A DNA stretch of 29,321 bases from Elysia marginata (taxonomy: Eukaryota; Mollusca; Gastropoda; Plakobranchidae), in NCBI GenBank assembly GCA_019649035.1, contig BMAT01007353.1:207332-236652 (forward strand), written 5' to 3'. The first letter of the stretch is position 1, and each line of letters begins with the position of its first letter. Position numbers and translations under genes: made by a program. The notes below the pieces were generated by a model. It was not told the DNA's origin, searched no databases, and was given only the letters and a program-made list of their open reading frames with translations. This document shows positions 11,738 through 21,447 of the stretch, piece by piece.

Positions 11738-14350
11738 GCTTCGCCCTCGGGATTGGTCGCGAGACATAAATTGCTTACCGAAGATACTCAGTATAAACCA
11801 TCTCAGCAATCTAAATTAATGTACCGGTAGCTACTCGCGTGTAGTTCCAGCAGCCTTTAAATAATAATTTGCGGCGTAAAAACTGTGGTATATAATATCA
11901 TGTTTCCAGTTTTATCATTCGTAGTTCACTTCAAATTAGGACTCACGCAGAAACAGTGACTGTGAGTTATGTTATTTCGACGAATGGTGTGGCCAAATAT
12001 TTTCAACTGTATACCAAGTATTGAAAGTGCTTTATTGTTTAGCTTCAAAAATGAAATATCAAAAACTAGCCAGATAATCATACTCACACACGACAATAAG
12101 GCATTCATGGGTCATGTATATTTTTAAAAGTTAAGAGATTAGATATTGTTATATAGGTTTCTAAGGTCGCAAAATGTGTAATTTTTTTAACATATAAGGC
12201 TTTTAAAAGGAGCACTATAAAAATGGTTACTTTTTTGGTCAAATTCTTTAGAAGAAACGATCAATAAATGGTGATAGATTTCGGATTAAATAAACATCTT
12301 AGCTTACATGTGACTCTCAAAAGACCATCTCAAAATTTCGAAAACTTTTCCATTAGTTTGTGAAGGTGATAATAGAGAACACAAGTGGCTTAAAGTTAGG
12401 GCTTTTAGTGGTGTCAAGTTGTTTTTTTTTTCTTTATCGCAAAGCAACCTCACGTGTATCATTTTATGGTATTATTTTTTTCTGTCATCGCCTTTTTTAA
12501 GCTTAGAGAGGCTCAGTTGTACATTTTCATTAAGTTTAAGATCTCTTCTTTACTTTTATAATATTCTTTTTATGGGGTGCATTTATTTAAGCGATCATGA
12601 TAACAGGCAAAGACGTCCAGAAAATCTTTTTTTTTGGTCTTTCATGCAGTACAAAACAAGATTGAATGAAAGTATAAAAATTTACTTATTACAGTATTGT
12701 CTGGTCAATTGTTACTGTTACTATCTTCATTGATAATTTAAATTATCATGCTTTTAAGAACATCACTCTTAACTGACTTTGTTTGCAAAATAAATTTTCT
12801 CTACACTAGATTTTCACATCGCCCTACATACGTATATTAAACCTTCTTAAGTTTCATTCTATCTTCTTCTATAGTTTTACTTATGTCTTTTGCGTTTTCA
12901 TTTTTTTTCTGTAAATCAAATCTTTTAAGTTTGTAAGCGTCTGGAGCATCCCACACGGTTAGATTATAGGGCGATATAAATTGCTGTTAAAATGAAATTA
13001 CGAAAAACAACAATTCCCTTTATGTTGATATTTTTTTTGAGGATGAAGTTTGTGTTGTTCTGGTCGTATACTATTGAAATCCTTATCGACATCAACTTGA
13101 TCAATGGAAATAATTGAAAAAAAAAAGAATTTTTTTAATACTTCAGCCGTAAGCATTAAGCCAATTACTTTAAAGGGTTAAATTTGCTTTACTCGTTTTT
13201 CTTAAGATTACTTAACTACTGGTATTATAATTAGTATAAGTGTATAGTTCGTTCTTTTTTAAATCAGATTCTGTACTCTTTTCCAAAAGACTCTTGAGTA
13301 TTTATATTTTTGAAAATGAAAACCTAAGATACTCAAAATAAAAAGCAGCCAGCTAATAACAAATAATTAACTTAAGTAATTCAACTATGTTTGTAAGACG
13401 AAAACAGCTGACGAAAACAATGCCACGGTCAATCACAGTCATCACTTAGACAAAATCGATAAAATTTAATGTTGGCACAAAGAATGAACAAAAATCCACG
13501 CGAAACGAAGCTCAAGAGAGAAATGAACTTTGCTAGATGCTACACATTATGGTAACATAAAACACCCCAAACATCGCCAAGTGTGTTATGACAGTGTGCC
13601 GGGCCCTCAACTGTTACAGAATCTCATGACTTGAACGTTGTCAGAGGGACGTGCATGGTTCTAAGGCCGCGATAGCGAAGTTCTCTAAACTTGTTCATTC
13701 TTTTCTTTGCATTGAGTAGCTCAGTCAGGGCCAAGATCTTGTTTCACGTATATATGATTTTAGTATCTATATATTCTTTGAGTTGACGACCCCTGGCATC
13801 TCAAACGTTGTTTATGACAAAAATAATAAAATATTATGTTTTAATTTTGATTTCATGCTAACCACAACCCTCCTGGTTTTTAGCTATTGTTTGCATACAT
13901 CTAAAGCCGTTTTTTTTTTAAACATGTGCGTCTTTCTTGTCTTTCTATTGTAATTTTTTTTCTGAACCCCGTCGTACTCTAAAAAACGACATTTGAGTAT
14001 TGTTAGCTTTCTGGGCTTTGTACTTAAGCAAACTTTTGATTCAAAATAAGCACATCAAGTGCCATAAATATTACCTGTTCCTCAATAATTTTTTTCAAAC
14101 CTTTTTCGACATTCTTCAAAAAGAATTACATAGACCTGAAAAGTACAACTGAAAAATTTAGCATGCTTAAATCTTAAAAATGGGACGTGGAAATTTTACC
14201 CACGCGCTTTACGATAGGCCCTTTGGTAGTCATCAAAAGTAACAACTTTATTCAGCTCAAACACACACACGTAGGCTATGCACCTTAATTTATTCACTCG
14301 TGAATAAAACGACTGCAAATAATGATAAATGTCATCTTCATTATGAATGC
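11738..14350. other. Non-coding T-rich sequence
   Basis: T-runs of 7-10 bases recur on the + strand. A more complex stretch (13380-13720) resembles unique regulatory DNA but carries no specific motif I can name. A 104-codon frame (12419-12733) is made of T-rich codons and is not credible. Confidence 0.55.
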
Positions 14351-14368
14351 GGGGGGGGGGGGGGGGNN
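14351..14368. repeat. Poly-G run with a 2-N gap
   Basis: Sixteen G followed by NN. The length is unreliable. Confidence 0.95.
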
Positions 14369-14722
14369 GTATGAATCCATGATATAAACATTTAACATAA
14401 GTTCCGCTAAACGGCTATTGAAATCAAATAATGAGAAGAGATAGTGCAAAAGTTATGTTCTTTCTTACGCTACTCTGGCACCGATCAATCTTACGTTTCT
14501 ATTTCAGTACAGTTAACTCCCCTGTGTTTTTGCCTCATTTTATTTTCTTTTTCGAACATTTTTGCCTCTAACCATTGAACAGTTAAGTGATTCATACTGA
14601 ATTAATGGATTTCATTGCAGTTGAGCATGTCTCAGACGTGACTTTGACAGTCGAAAATGTTGATCTTATAACATAAAGTGCACCATGAAAATTCTCTGAG
14701 AAGCATACGCACACGTCATGAT
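14369..14722. other. Non-coding unique sequence
   Basis: Nothing identifiable between the poly-G run and the pyrimidine tract. Confidence 0.5.
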
Positions 14723-15040
14723 AAATCAAACTCTCTCACTCTGTCTCTGTCTTTTCTTCTCCCTCTATTTATTTCTATTTCTTTGCATCTATTCTCGTCA
14801 CCCTTTTTTTATATCTTGATCTCTATATCTTTTTTTTTCCTTTCTTTCTTCCCACCCAGCTCTTCTCTTCATCCATTTTCTATCACTGTCTCTCTTTTTT
14901 TTTCTCGTCCCTTTCCACTCGTATGTCTTTCATTTCATCTGCTCTTAGTTTCTCTTTCCTTTCCTCTCTCCTTCTCTCTCTCGCTCTATCTCTCTCCTTT
15001 TCTTCTTCTTTTTCTCTCTCTTTTTCTTCGTCTTTCTCTG

Positions 15041-15113
<73 letters not shown>

Positions 15114-15122
15114 CCTCTGTCT
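14723..15122. repeat. 400-bp pyrimidine tract with a long (CT)n core
   Basis: Almost uninterrupted C/T sequence on the + strand. The purest CT dinucleotide part is 15041-15110, broken once by G. Overlapping open frames on both strands translate only as Ser/Leu or Arg/Glu repeats and are rejected as genes. Confidence 0.95.
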
Positions 15123-15337
15123 CTTAATTTTCATAGAAAATTTTTTATTTAAGATAGATATCGGAAAAGTTTATGCTAGGGAAATTGTTTTTAATTTCGA
15201 TAAAAATGAATAAATGTAAACAATTCATGTGTAGTCTGAGGTGTTTTGGCGGTTAAACATAGATTAGAGTTACATAATTTCCGTCTAAATTTTAACTTTT
15301 CCTACCAACGATAGCAATATGATGATGGATATTGAGA

Positions 15338-15480
15338 CGCCGCGGTCTAGTAGTACATGTATAGGCCTCAGCAAAATTATCAATAAGGGGGTCTAGGGTT
15401 TGAATCTTTTATCGGGTTGATAGGACAATGAATTCTTTGGAAAGCTTTTTGCATGTCTACTTTTCCTTAGTCGTTCAAGG
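15338..15480 (+). mobile_element. Degenerate tRNA-derived SINE relic
   Basis: An A-box-like GCGGTCTAGTAGTAC (15341-15355) precedes a B-box-like GGTTTGAATC (15397-15406) at wider than normal tRNA spacing. The GGTCTAGT core resembles the head of the SINE in intron 1. No confident tail or target-site duplication is visible. Confidence 0.4.
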
Positions 15481-16206
15481 AACTAATTGAGTACCTGACC
15501 ATAAATGACATTGGATCCTTTCAGAGGGTCACGTTTCCGACAGCTCTTTCTCTTTCAATCAAGAAAGGTTGTTTGGTCTGTAAAACAATGGGATTTATTT
15601 CATTTTACAAAGCATAACACTTTTTAGAAATAGAGGTAATAAAAAAGTTCTGCAATGAAATACGATAGAGATAATCTTATCACCACATATAGCATTTTGC
15701 GTTTTAGCTGAGGAGGAGTTTAAAAACCTTTCGTATAGGTTTTCTTCAAACACTGTAGCTTCTGCTTTTTAGTTCCCTTTCTCAATTTTTTTTCTTTCTA
15801 ATCTGACACATCTATTTCAATCTTACGTGTCCATGAATGTTTGTAAGTTTCAAAACGAAGCTGCTTTAACACAGCCTACACTCGAAAGAATTGAACATAA
15901 ACCTGAAAGTAACCTTACGTTTTAAATAAACATAGCTTAAGAGGTATTGGAATGCTATGTAAGTCTTCCTTGGAATCAGGGAAATACCTGGGTAAAGAAA
16001 GTTTTTCTTTGGCTATAATTTGGGAACAAAATCCTCTTCAAGCCTATTACTAGCTGTTTGACGAAACAAAGTGCCACGGGTGCATCGAAGGGTCTCCTTT
16101 GAAATCTTGTCAAATGTTTTAGTAGGTGGAGTAGAAATAACAGAAACATAAAACGCGATCTTGTTTTTTAATGAAATTGCTTGGGTCTTCTCGCTTTCTA
16201 CGACAG
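15481..16206 (+). other. Sequence upstream of coding exon 1, ending in a splice acceptor
   Basis: The stretch ends in a pyrimidine tract and CAG acceptor at 16206, so it is probably intronic, with at least one further exon upstream. No promoter element is obvious. Confidence 0.5.
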
Positions 16207-16212
16207 ATCAAG

Positions 16213-16290
16213 ATGGACCTGAGCCCGGCCGACAGACTGACCCGGAAGCGGAATATGCTTCTCCAAAAACAGTTGGACGTCCAGTTGCAG
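16213..16290 (+). CDS. Coding exon 1 (first visible) of an unrecognised 548-residue protein
   Basis: Encodes residues 1-26, beginning MDLSPADRLTRKR. A splice acceptor (CTTTCTACGACAG) ends at 16206, so the exon starts at 16207 and the six bases before the ATG are either 5' UTR or coding. I chose ATG 16213 because it has A at -3 and G at +4, a strong Kozak context. The frame is open through the six preceding bases, so an upstream coding exon cannot be excluded. The donor is CAG|GTGAGA at 16291, phase 0. The peptide is highly charged and rich in Lys, Arg, Gln and Leu, and it continues into exon 2 as one probable amphipathic helix or short coiled coil. No known domain is recognised. Confidence 0.72.
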
Positions 16291-16394
16291 GTGAGAGATA
16301 GCGAGACATCTTGGTGGCTTTAGAGATGACGTTGGTTTTTACCTGCATGTTCCTTTCTTGCATTAAAAAGTAAGACTTATTCCCGGTGCTTTAT

Positions 16395-16712
16395 AAATAA
16401 AGAGCGTTTTTATATAGCGCTTATCCACTAGTGTGCTCTAAGCGCTTTACATGGGTTCCCCGACAGGCCAATCCCAACCAAAGTACCTTCTGAACTCAGA
16501 GATGAGCAGCAAGTTAAGCGCATCACTCTAGCATTCTGACAAGATCTTTCACTGCCTATAGTCGGGTACTCGTTTAACGCATGAGTGAGGCGAAGAAATG
16601 TGTGTAAATAGCCTTTCTCAAGGACTAAACATCGACCTGCCGAAAGCAGGACTCGAACCCTGGACTTCTCGATCCGAAAGCCGAGCGTCTACCACTAGAC
16701 CACGACGCCCTA
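16395..16712 (-). mobile_element. tRNA-derived SINE with a GCGCTATATAAA tail, in intron 1
   Basis: Read on the minus strand, the element opens with a tRNA-like head: GGGCGTCGTGG, then an A-box-like TGGTCTAGTGGTAG (16689-16702) and a B box GGTTCGAGTCC (16649-16659) set in a T-arm-like CAGG...CCTG stem. A body of about 200 bp follows, then a tail containing AAGCGCTTAGAGCAC and AAGCGCTATATAAAAA (about 16405-16455). The A box resembles that of tRNA-Glu-like heads. I recall similar tails in conserved invertebrate SINE domains such as Nin, but the family name is unverified. Clean target-site duplications are not obvious, so the ends are approximate. It lies antisense to the host gene. Confidence 0.7.
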
Positions 16713-16812
16713 TATGTAGACAGAGTAACGCACCGTATTATCTAGCACAATTCTTGTTGTCTGGTCCTTTCCGTGTCATAGCCATACTATTTGGGCCAGA
16801 TTTCATTAAAGT

Positions 16813-16834
16813 TGGGGAGGGGGGGGGGAGGGGG
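16813..16834 (+). repeat. G-run, possible G-quadruplex, in intron 1
   Basis: GGGG, then a run of eleven or so G, then GGGGG, separated by single A bases, on the coding strand. Enough consecutive G for a quadruplex in principle. Confidence 0.6.
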
Positions 16835-17235
16835 TCGTTGAATTATTTGCGCCCTTCAAAACGTTTTTCTGATGAAACTAAAAAAGGTTTGGTTTTTAAT
16901 GAACTTTTTTTCATAATCTCAATGGTTAAAAAAAAACTGGTTGGTTTGTACATTGTTTTACTTCAGGCTTTACCTTGGCTACACTCCTGTCCTTTTTTCA
17001 AATTTTCCACTCATGGATAATGGGATAATGCTAACAAGTTAAAATTGTGCTGGTCAGATCAAAACTATAGGTATTCACGTGACATATTTATGAGGTTATC
17101 TGTCTACTCAAAAAATGTATTCCACGCTGGTGTCGTAGATTGCTCCTGTTACGGATGCCGTAATTTTTTTAAAGTGCATTTATAATATTTTGATAAATTA
17201 TATTCACGCATGGCTCCATACGTTACGGCTTACAG

Positions 17236-17332
17236 ATCATACGCGAGGAGTATCGCATGACAAGGAAAGATCTTGACAAAGGCAGCAAAACACTGGCAGA
17301 ATTCCTGATATGCCTCAGACATACTGCCCCTG
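17236..17332 (+). CDS. Coding exon 2 of the same unrecognised protein
   Basis: Encodes residues 27-58 and the first base of codon 59. The acceptor is GGCTTACAG|ATC and the donor CCCCTG|GTAAGT, both good consensus sites. Entry is phase 0 and exit phase 1, which match exon 1 and exon 3 exactly. The exon has no stop in this frame. The residues (starting IIREEYRMTRKDLDKG) continue the charged helical N-terminus; a short hydrophobic stretch (AEFLICLRH) follows near residues 46-54 and is too short for a membrane segment. The exon lies between intron 1 (945 bp, carrying a SINE) and intron 2 (658 bp). Phase agreement on both sides is the main reason to believe it is real. Confidence 0.75.
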
Positions 17333-17990
17333 GTAAGTTTTGAATAATGTTTTTAATGCGTTTCAGTACCCTGCTTGATTACCGCAAGTATCATGGTCTT
17401 ATCGCTGGTTTATATACACAATGCAGTCATATGACAAAGGAAAACCAGTCGAAACTTTTTGAAATCTTCTTAGGGCGGTTAGGCAAACTTAATTTCCCTA
17501 TCTACACAGAACAATAGTTCTGTTTTACTCGTGCTTCCGTGAATGTCTTAGTGTGTTTCAGGTTAAAATATCCTATAACAACCTTTAAGTTATTTATTAA
17601 TTGCCTTGAAGAGATCGTTTTGGCTTTGGATTTGTTCAATAAATGTAGATAAGAGTTATCAACGGAAGCAAGACTTACCCTGGTCACCTCACAAATTACA
17701 ATAAGTTGTAAGTTGGTTCCTAAAGTTAACGTTTCACTTCATATTTATGGAAACATTATATGAGCACAATAATTGCGGAATCTAACGAGGTACTTGCGTA
17801 TTATTTAAGTGGAAAAAGTTAAGATAAAAGAGGTTGGTTTGTGGAAAGAAAGCGTTGACGGAAGTAATTATCAATACTAGTAATAATACTTTTACAGTGG
17901 TGTCTACAACTTAGACCACTTGACCTCAAGAAGTAATGCATTGTTTATGAAACTGCTGGTTTTTTTTTTCTTTTATAATATTTTTTTCAG
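17333..17990 (+). other. Intron 2 of the four-exon gene
   Basis: A GT-AG intron (GTAAGT...TTTCAG) of 658 bp, AT-rich, with a strong T-rich tract before the acceptor. I see no repeat or second exon in it. Confidence 0.72.
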
Positions 17991-19324
17991 GTCTACAAAC
18001 CTATGGCCAGCCCGACACGCGTGCTATGAATGCGAAAAGCATTCTTCTGGAGCGACGCTATGAGCTAGAAGGTGGCGAACCAGGTTCGGATGCTGTTGAT
18101 GGCAATAAAGGGAAAGCATCGCAGTCTTCGCTGGGTGAGAGAACGAAACGGCGCCCTCAAAGCAGCAAAGAAAGCTTGCAGAGAACTGGATCAGCAAAAG
18201 ATAGAAGCAATGAGCGGGGCGATGACATCGAAGATGGTGCAGCAGACAGGCAGAAGGCTTCCTCCGCATCTGCGTACAGAAACGAATTTTTCAACCGCCG
18301 GATTGTCCTCGACTCAAAGAGAAGAAGTTTCTTGCAACACGCCTTAGACAAAAATGCAGGTGCTCCAAAGGGGGCATCTAAATCAGACAATCCTAAACCT
18401 TCACCAAGAGCGGCAACCCACTCTGGTTTTTATTCAAATAGGGACACGAAGGGTGAGATAAGCACGCGCCCAAAGTCCTCCACAACACCTAGGACTCAGC
18501 GCCCGGTAACTCCAAAATACGGGCGAGAAGCCGAGAGCAAAATGAACGAAGACTCCAGGAAGAACGTGCTAGAAATGTTTGATGTCATATTTGATCCAGC
18601 CAGTGACAGGCCTAATGGAAGGATCAGATCTGCAGGGACAACTGCCACGCCAATATATGTGCCCAAAGAGGCTTTTGGGCCTCCGGTGCCAGTTTTAGAC
18701 AACTGTGCAGATCAGAATCCACCACCATCCAACACAAAACCCACAACAGGAGGGGCAAATCATCCAAACGGCTATCTCCTTAATAGGCGTGTTGCTTGGA
18801 GTGCACCGCCCAAGAGGCGTGAGACTCCGCCTATTCGTCCCTCAACGGCAAACCAAACATCAGAGAACAACAGCAATCATCCCAATAGAGAATCTCAAAG
18901 TGTGACACCCCGCTCAGGGACAAAACACCTCATTGCCACCACAAACAGTCCCAGGCCAAGACCTAAGTCTCACGTTCCCAGGGCTTCACGTGAACTCCAC
19001 ACCAGCTCTCCCTCTGATACTTCGGGTCAGCAATCTCCAAGGCCTTGTACTGGCCATCATGAAAGGACACCTCGCAAACAATCCTCATGTCTGCCTAACG
19101 GGCAGCTAAATGGGCATGCAGACTTTAATGTAGATCACAAAGAACCCCGAGTTTTCACACGCAGGGTCGTAACACAACAGGAATTGGATATGAGACGAGA
19201 CAGACAGAGAGCGCTAGGTCATATGATGAACTACGTGGGAGCAGCTGCAAAACAACGACCAAAAGCGTCGCCACAGCCTAACTATGAGCTTATGAGGCGA
19301 AGTGTAGCCGCCCCTAGACAACAG
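17991..19324 (+). CDS. Large coding exon 3: basic Ser/Pro/Arg-rich, probably disordered body of the protein
   Basis: Encodes residues 59-503 in a 1334-bp open stretch, the longest open frame in the window. The acceptor is a textbook T-rich tract ending TTTTTTTCAG at 17990; its first two bases complete codon 59 (Gly). The donor is CAACAG|GTGGGT at 19325, phase 0. Composition is strongly biased to Ser, Pro, Arg, Thr, Asn and Lys, with many SP and TP sites, often followed by Arg (for example near residues 223-232, 364-366, 417-420), which suggests a disordered, kinase-regulated protein. Better-ordered islands are residues 158-175 (FFNRRIVLDSKRR), 247-262, 279-293 (IYVPKEAFGPPVPVL) and 446-490 (helical, RVVTQQELDMRRD). 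A hydrophobic-x-R-R-[IV] motif recurs three times. There is no signal peptide or membrane segment. The function is unknown; a cytoskeletal or scaffold role would be a guess. GC content is visibly higher than in the flanking introns. Confidence 0.85.
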
Positions 19325-19454
19325 GTGGGTCAAACTTTGCACCTGTTGATGGTTTTAACCATTGTAAATGTTCATTAGTATTTGAAATTAGAAACTTTAA
19401 GCTAACAAAAAACTCCGCTAAGAAGCATAACAAGTGCGTTAGTCACCTTCAGTG

Positions 19455-19710
19455 TTATTATCATTATTTACCAATAGAGTCCTCATTGCTACGATCTCAT
19501 TCAACATTATTATAATACATGTATCACAATTATGACTACCGTCATCAACATCATCCTTATCTTTTCTTTAAAATGTTTGTCAATCATCTCATTCGCCGCT
19601 TTCGTCATCGTCATAAGTAACATTATTTTAAGCAACGCCATCACCATGACCATCGTTTTCGTTTTCCTCAAATTATTATCTATCATCATCATCATTATCC
19701 ATATCTCCTA
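19455..19710. repeat. (ATC)n-rich degenerate trinucleotide tract
   Basis: ATC and ATT triplets recur with many substitutions and are densest at 19682-19699. It lies in intron 3. Confidence 0.8.
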
Positions 19711-20480
19711 ATCAGCATGTGAAAATACAATGTAACTTAGTTCCTCTCATCCACCTGTAACATAGCCATTGGTTAAGACAGAAACTGATTTTTAACCTGC
19801 TTTGGCGGTGGGGCCAAAAGTAAAATATAGGCCTGAATAATTAATTAAGCATTCCCTGCCTTTTCTACAACATAACAAAAACCAGCGGAAAAATTGCCAA
19901 GTAGTGTCAGCGTTTAATTAAACGCTTGGGTTTATAACTCTTACTTTGGTTTTCCAATTCTGAGATTTGAAGGCATACATTCCTTGCAGATGTTAAGTAA
20001 TGATCAGATATTTCCCCCTCTCTGACTTCGTAGCAAATTGTAATTGGCAAAACGTTCTCAGAAAAGATAAGCAACTTGGCCAATCAGACACAAAAAAGTT
20101 ACCTGGACTTTCCTGATTTTAGGATTCCCTCAAATGTATTACACTCATGTACTTGTATTTAATGATGCTGTTGCCGTTGAAGAAAGGGAGAAAAAGAATA
20201 ATAGTGTTTCAACTGCATGTTTTTGTTGGGTTTTTTTTTAGTTTTATGTGTACAAAGAATTTTAATTCCAGGGAAATAAGAGAACATTTGTACCAGATAT
20301 CAAAGGTTGGCACAGGAATTAAAATCCTAACTTTAATATTGACTTAGCCCAAGTTAAAACTTTTCTCTTCTTTCTCTTGTGCTCTAGTATATATTATATA
20401 TTTTATAATAATGAAAAAGTCACCATTAGAAGAGACTGGGTACACCCTGGGGGCATTGGTCGATCTCATATAATTATAGT

Positions 20481-20832
20481 TCGGGTTTGAGAGTGGTGCC
20501 TCCCTCGCGACTCATTGGAGCGGAGGATCAGGGATATCTTACTACCCACTAACTTTTGTTCCAATAATTGCGAATATTCTAAAAAAATGCGCCTTCATAA
20601 GATAAAAATAGACTACATATTTCTAACACCTTTTCTAATTCTAGATTACCTTTCTCTCGGGTTTGAGAGTGGTGCCTCCCTCGCGACTCATTGGAGCGGA
20701 GGATCAGGGATATCTTACTACCCACTAACTTTTGTTCCAATAATTGCGAATATTCTAAAAAAAATGCGCCTTCATAAGATAAAAATAGGCTACATATTCC
20801 TAACACCTTTTCTAATTCTAGATTACCTTTCT
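20481..20832. repeat. Near-perfect 176-bp tandem duplication
   Basis: Unit 1 (20481-20656) and unit 2 (20657-20832) both begin TCGGGTTTGAGAGTGGTGCC. They differ only by one inserted A in an A-run and two transitions near the ACTACATATTTC segment, so the event is recent. It lies in intron 3. An open frame across it (20515-20898) changes frame between units and is not taken as coding. Confidence 0.93.
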
Positions 20833-21062
20833 ATATTTTTATACGTACATTTGGAAATACTAACCGAAAAAACTAACCAACTGGATCACGTGAAATAACA
20901 AAAAGGAAAGGCACAATCATAGGAACGAAAATGAGGACCATTGTATGACGACAGCTTCTATACAATAAATGACACTAAGGAAAAGACGCCTAAATTTGTC
21001 GTGATTGCCGACGATCTAGTACTAGCTCTTAATTTGTGCATTTTTAAATTTTAAGGAGCATA

Positions 21063-21212
21063 GTGGTGACAGGGTATGAGCTATGTTTCTATAAGTGTCA
21101 AGGCGGTGGGTGCCGAAGCTAAGTCGAAGGTTCGAATCATACTAAAGGCAGACATTTCGGGAATTTCTACTTAAAGCCCACTTCTCTCCACTGATGATGT
21201 TTCAATTCATAC
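21063..21212 (+). mobile_element. Dispersed tRNA-like SINE family, copy 2, in intron 3
   Basis: It shares the full motif order of the copy at 8804, with B box GGTTCGAATC at 21129-21138. It lacks a few bases between the GAAGCTA and AAGTCGAAGG segments, and its end is diverged (GATGATGTTTCAATTCATAC). It sits about 100 bp before the last coding exon, in the sense orientation. Confidence 0.7.
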
Positions 21213-21309
21213 ATTTTTACATGTAGCTTTTAGTCAATGCTAGGTATCACTGACTATTACTAGGCTTACTCAATCGATGAAATCATGTGAAATTGTGTTT
21301 TTGGGCCAG

Positions 21310-21447
21310 GTGGCAGGCATACTGGCGGAGATTCAGTCGAGACGAGCAGACACGAGGGCGATGTTGACCAAGAGTAAACAGATCAAGACCATGGTGCAGA
21401 CGCTGGTGCCAGAAGACATGTCACCTGATGAGAGCTTCAGTGATTAG
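21310..21447 (+). CDS. Terminal coding exon 4 with TAG stop
   Basis: Encodes residues 504-548 and the stop codon. The acceptor is TGTTTTTGGGCCAG|GTG at 21309, phase 0, matching the exon 3 donor. Another AG seven bases further on would break the frame, so 21310 is preferred. The peptide starts VAGILAEIQSRRADTRAML and is a charged amphipathic helix that continues the helical end of exon 3; it closes with an acidic tail, DMSPDESFSD. The exon is GC-richer than the AT-rich introns and flanks, and the codon pattern matches exon 3. The stop TAG is at 21445-21447. The 1985-bp intron before it contains a tandem duplication and a SINE. Confidence 0.78.
   Translation: MAGILAEIQSRRADTRAMLTKSKQIKTMVQTLVPEDMSPDESFSD

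Larger units (their letters stand above)
16291..17235 (+). other. Intron 1 of the four-exon gene
   Basis: A GT-AG intron (GTGAGA...TTACAG) of 945 bp. About a third of it is a minus-strand tRNA-derived SINE (16395-16712). A G-rich run follows at 16813-16834. An open frame crossing the SINE (16598-17020) is not taken as coding. Confidence 0.7.
19325..21309 (+). other. Intron 3 of the four-exon gene
   Basis: A GT-AG intron (GTGGGT...GGCCAG) of 1985 bp. It contains an (ATC)n-rich tract, a perfect TACATGTA at 19516, a 176-bp tandem duplication (20481-20832) and a SINE copy (21063-21212). If it were retained, the exon 3 frame would read 17 further codons to TAG at 19376-19378, giving a shorter isoform without the exon 4 helix. 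Confidence 0.72.

Noticed and set aside
14678..15213. Long Ser/Leu and Arg/Glu open frames on both strands
   Set aside because: They are produced by the CT microsatellite; any frame through (CT)n stays open.
16640..16712. Possible functional tRNA gene on the minus strand
   Set aside because: The A and B boxes are good, but the acceptor stem does not close convincingly and the sequence continues into a SINE body and tail.
16598..17020. 140-codon open frame on the + strand
   Set aside because: Its first part translates the antisense strand of the SINE head, and the rest is intron with a G-run; its frame has no splice support.
18024..18905. Several overlapping open frames opposite or alongside exon 3
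   Set aside because: They are shadows of the exon 3 frame; their compositions mirror it and they lack independent signals.
20515..20898. 127-codon frame with an internal peptide repeat
   Set aside because: The peptide repeat comes from the 176-bp tandem DNA duplication, and the units are not read in the same frame (176 is not a multiple of 3).
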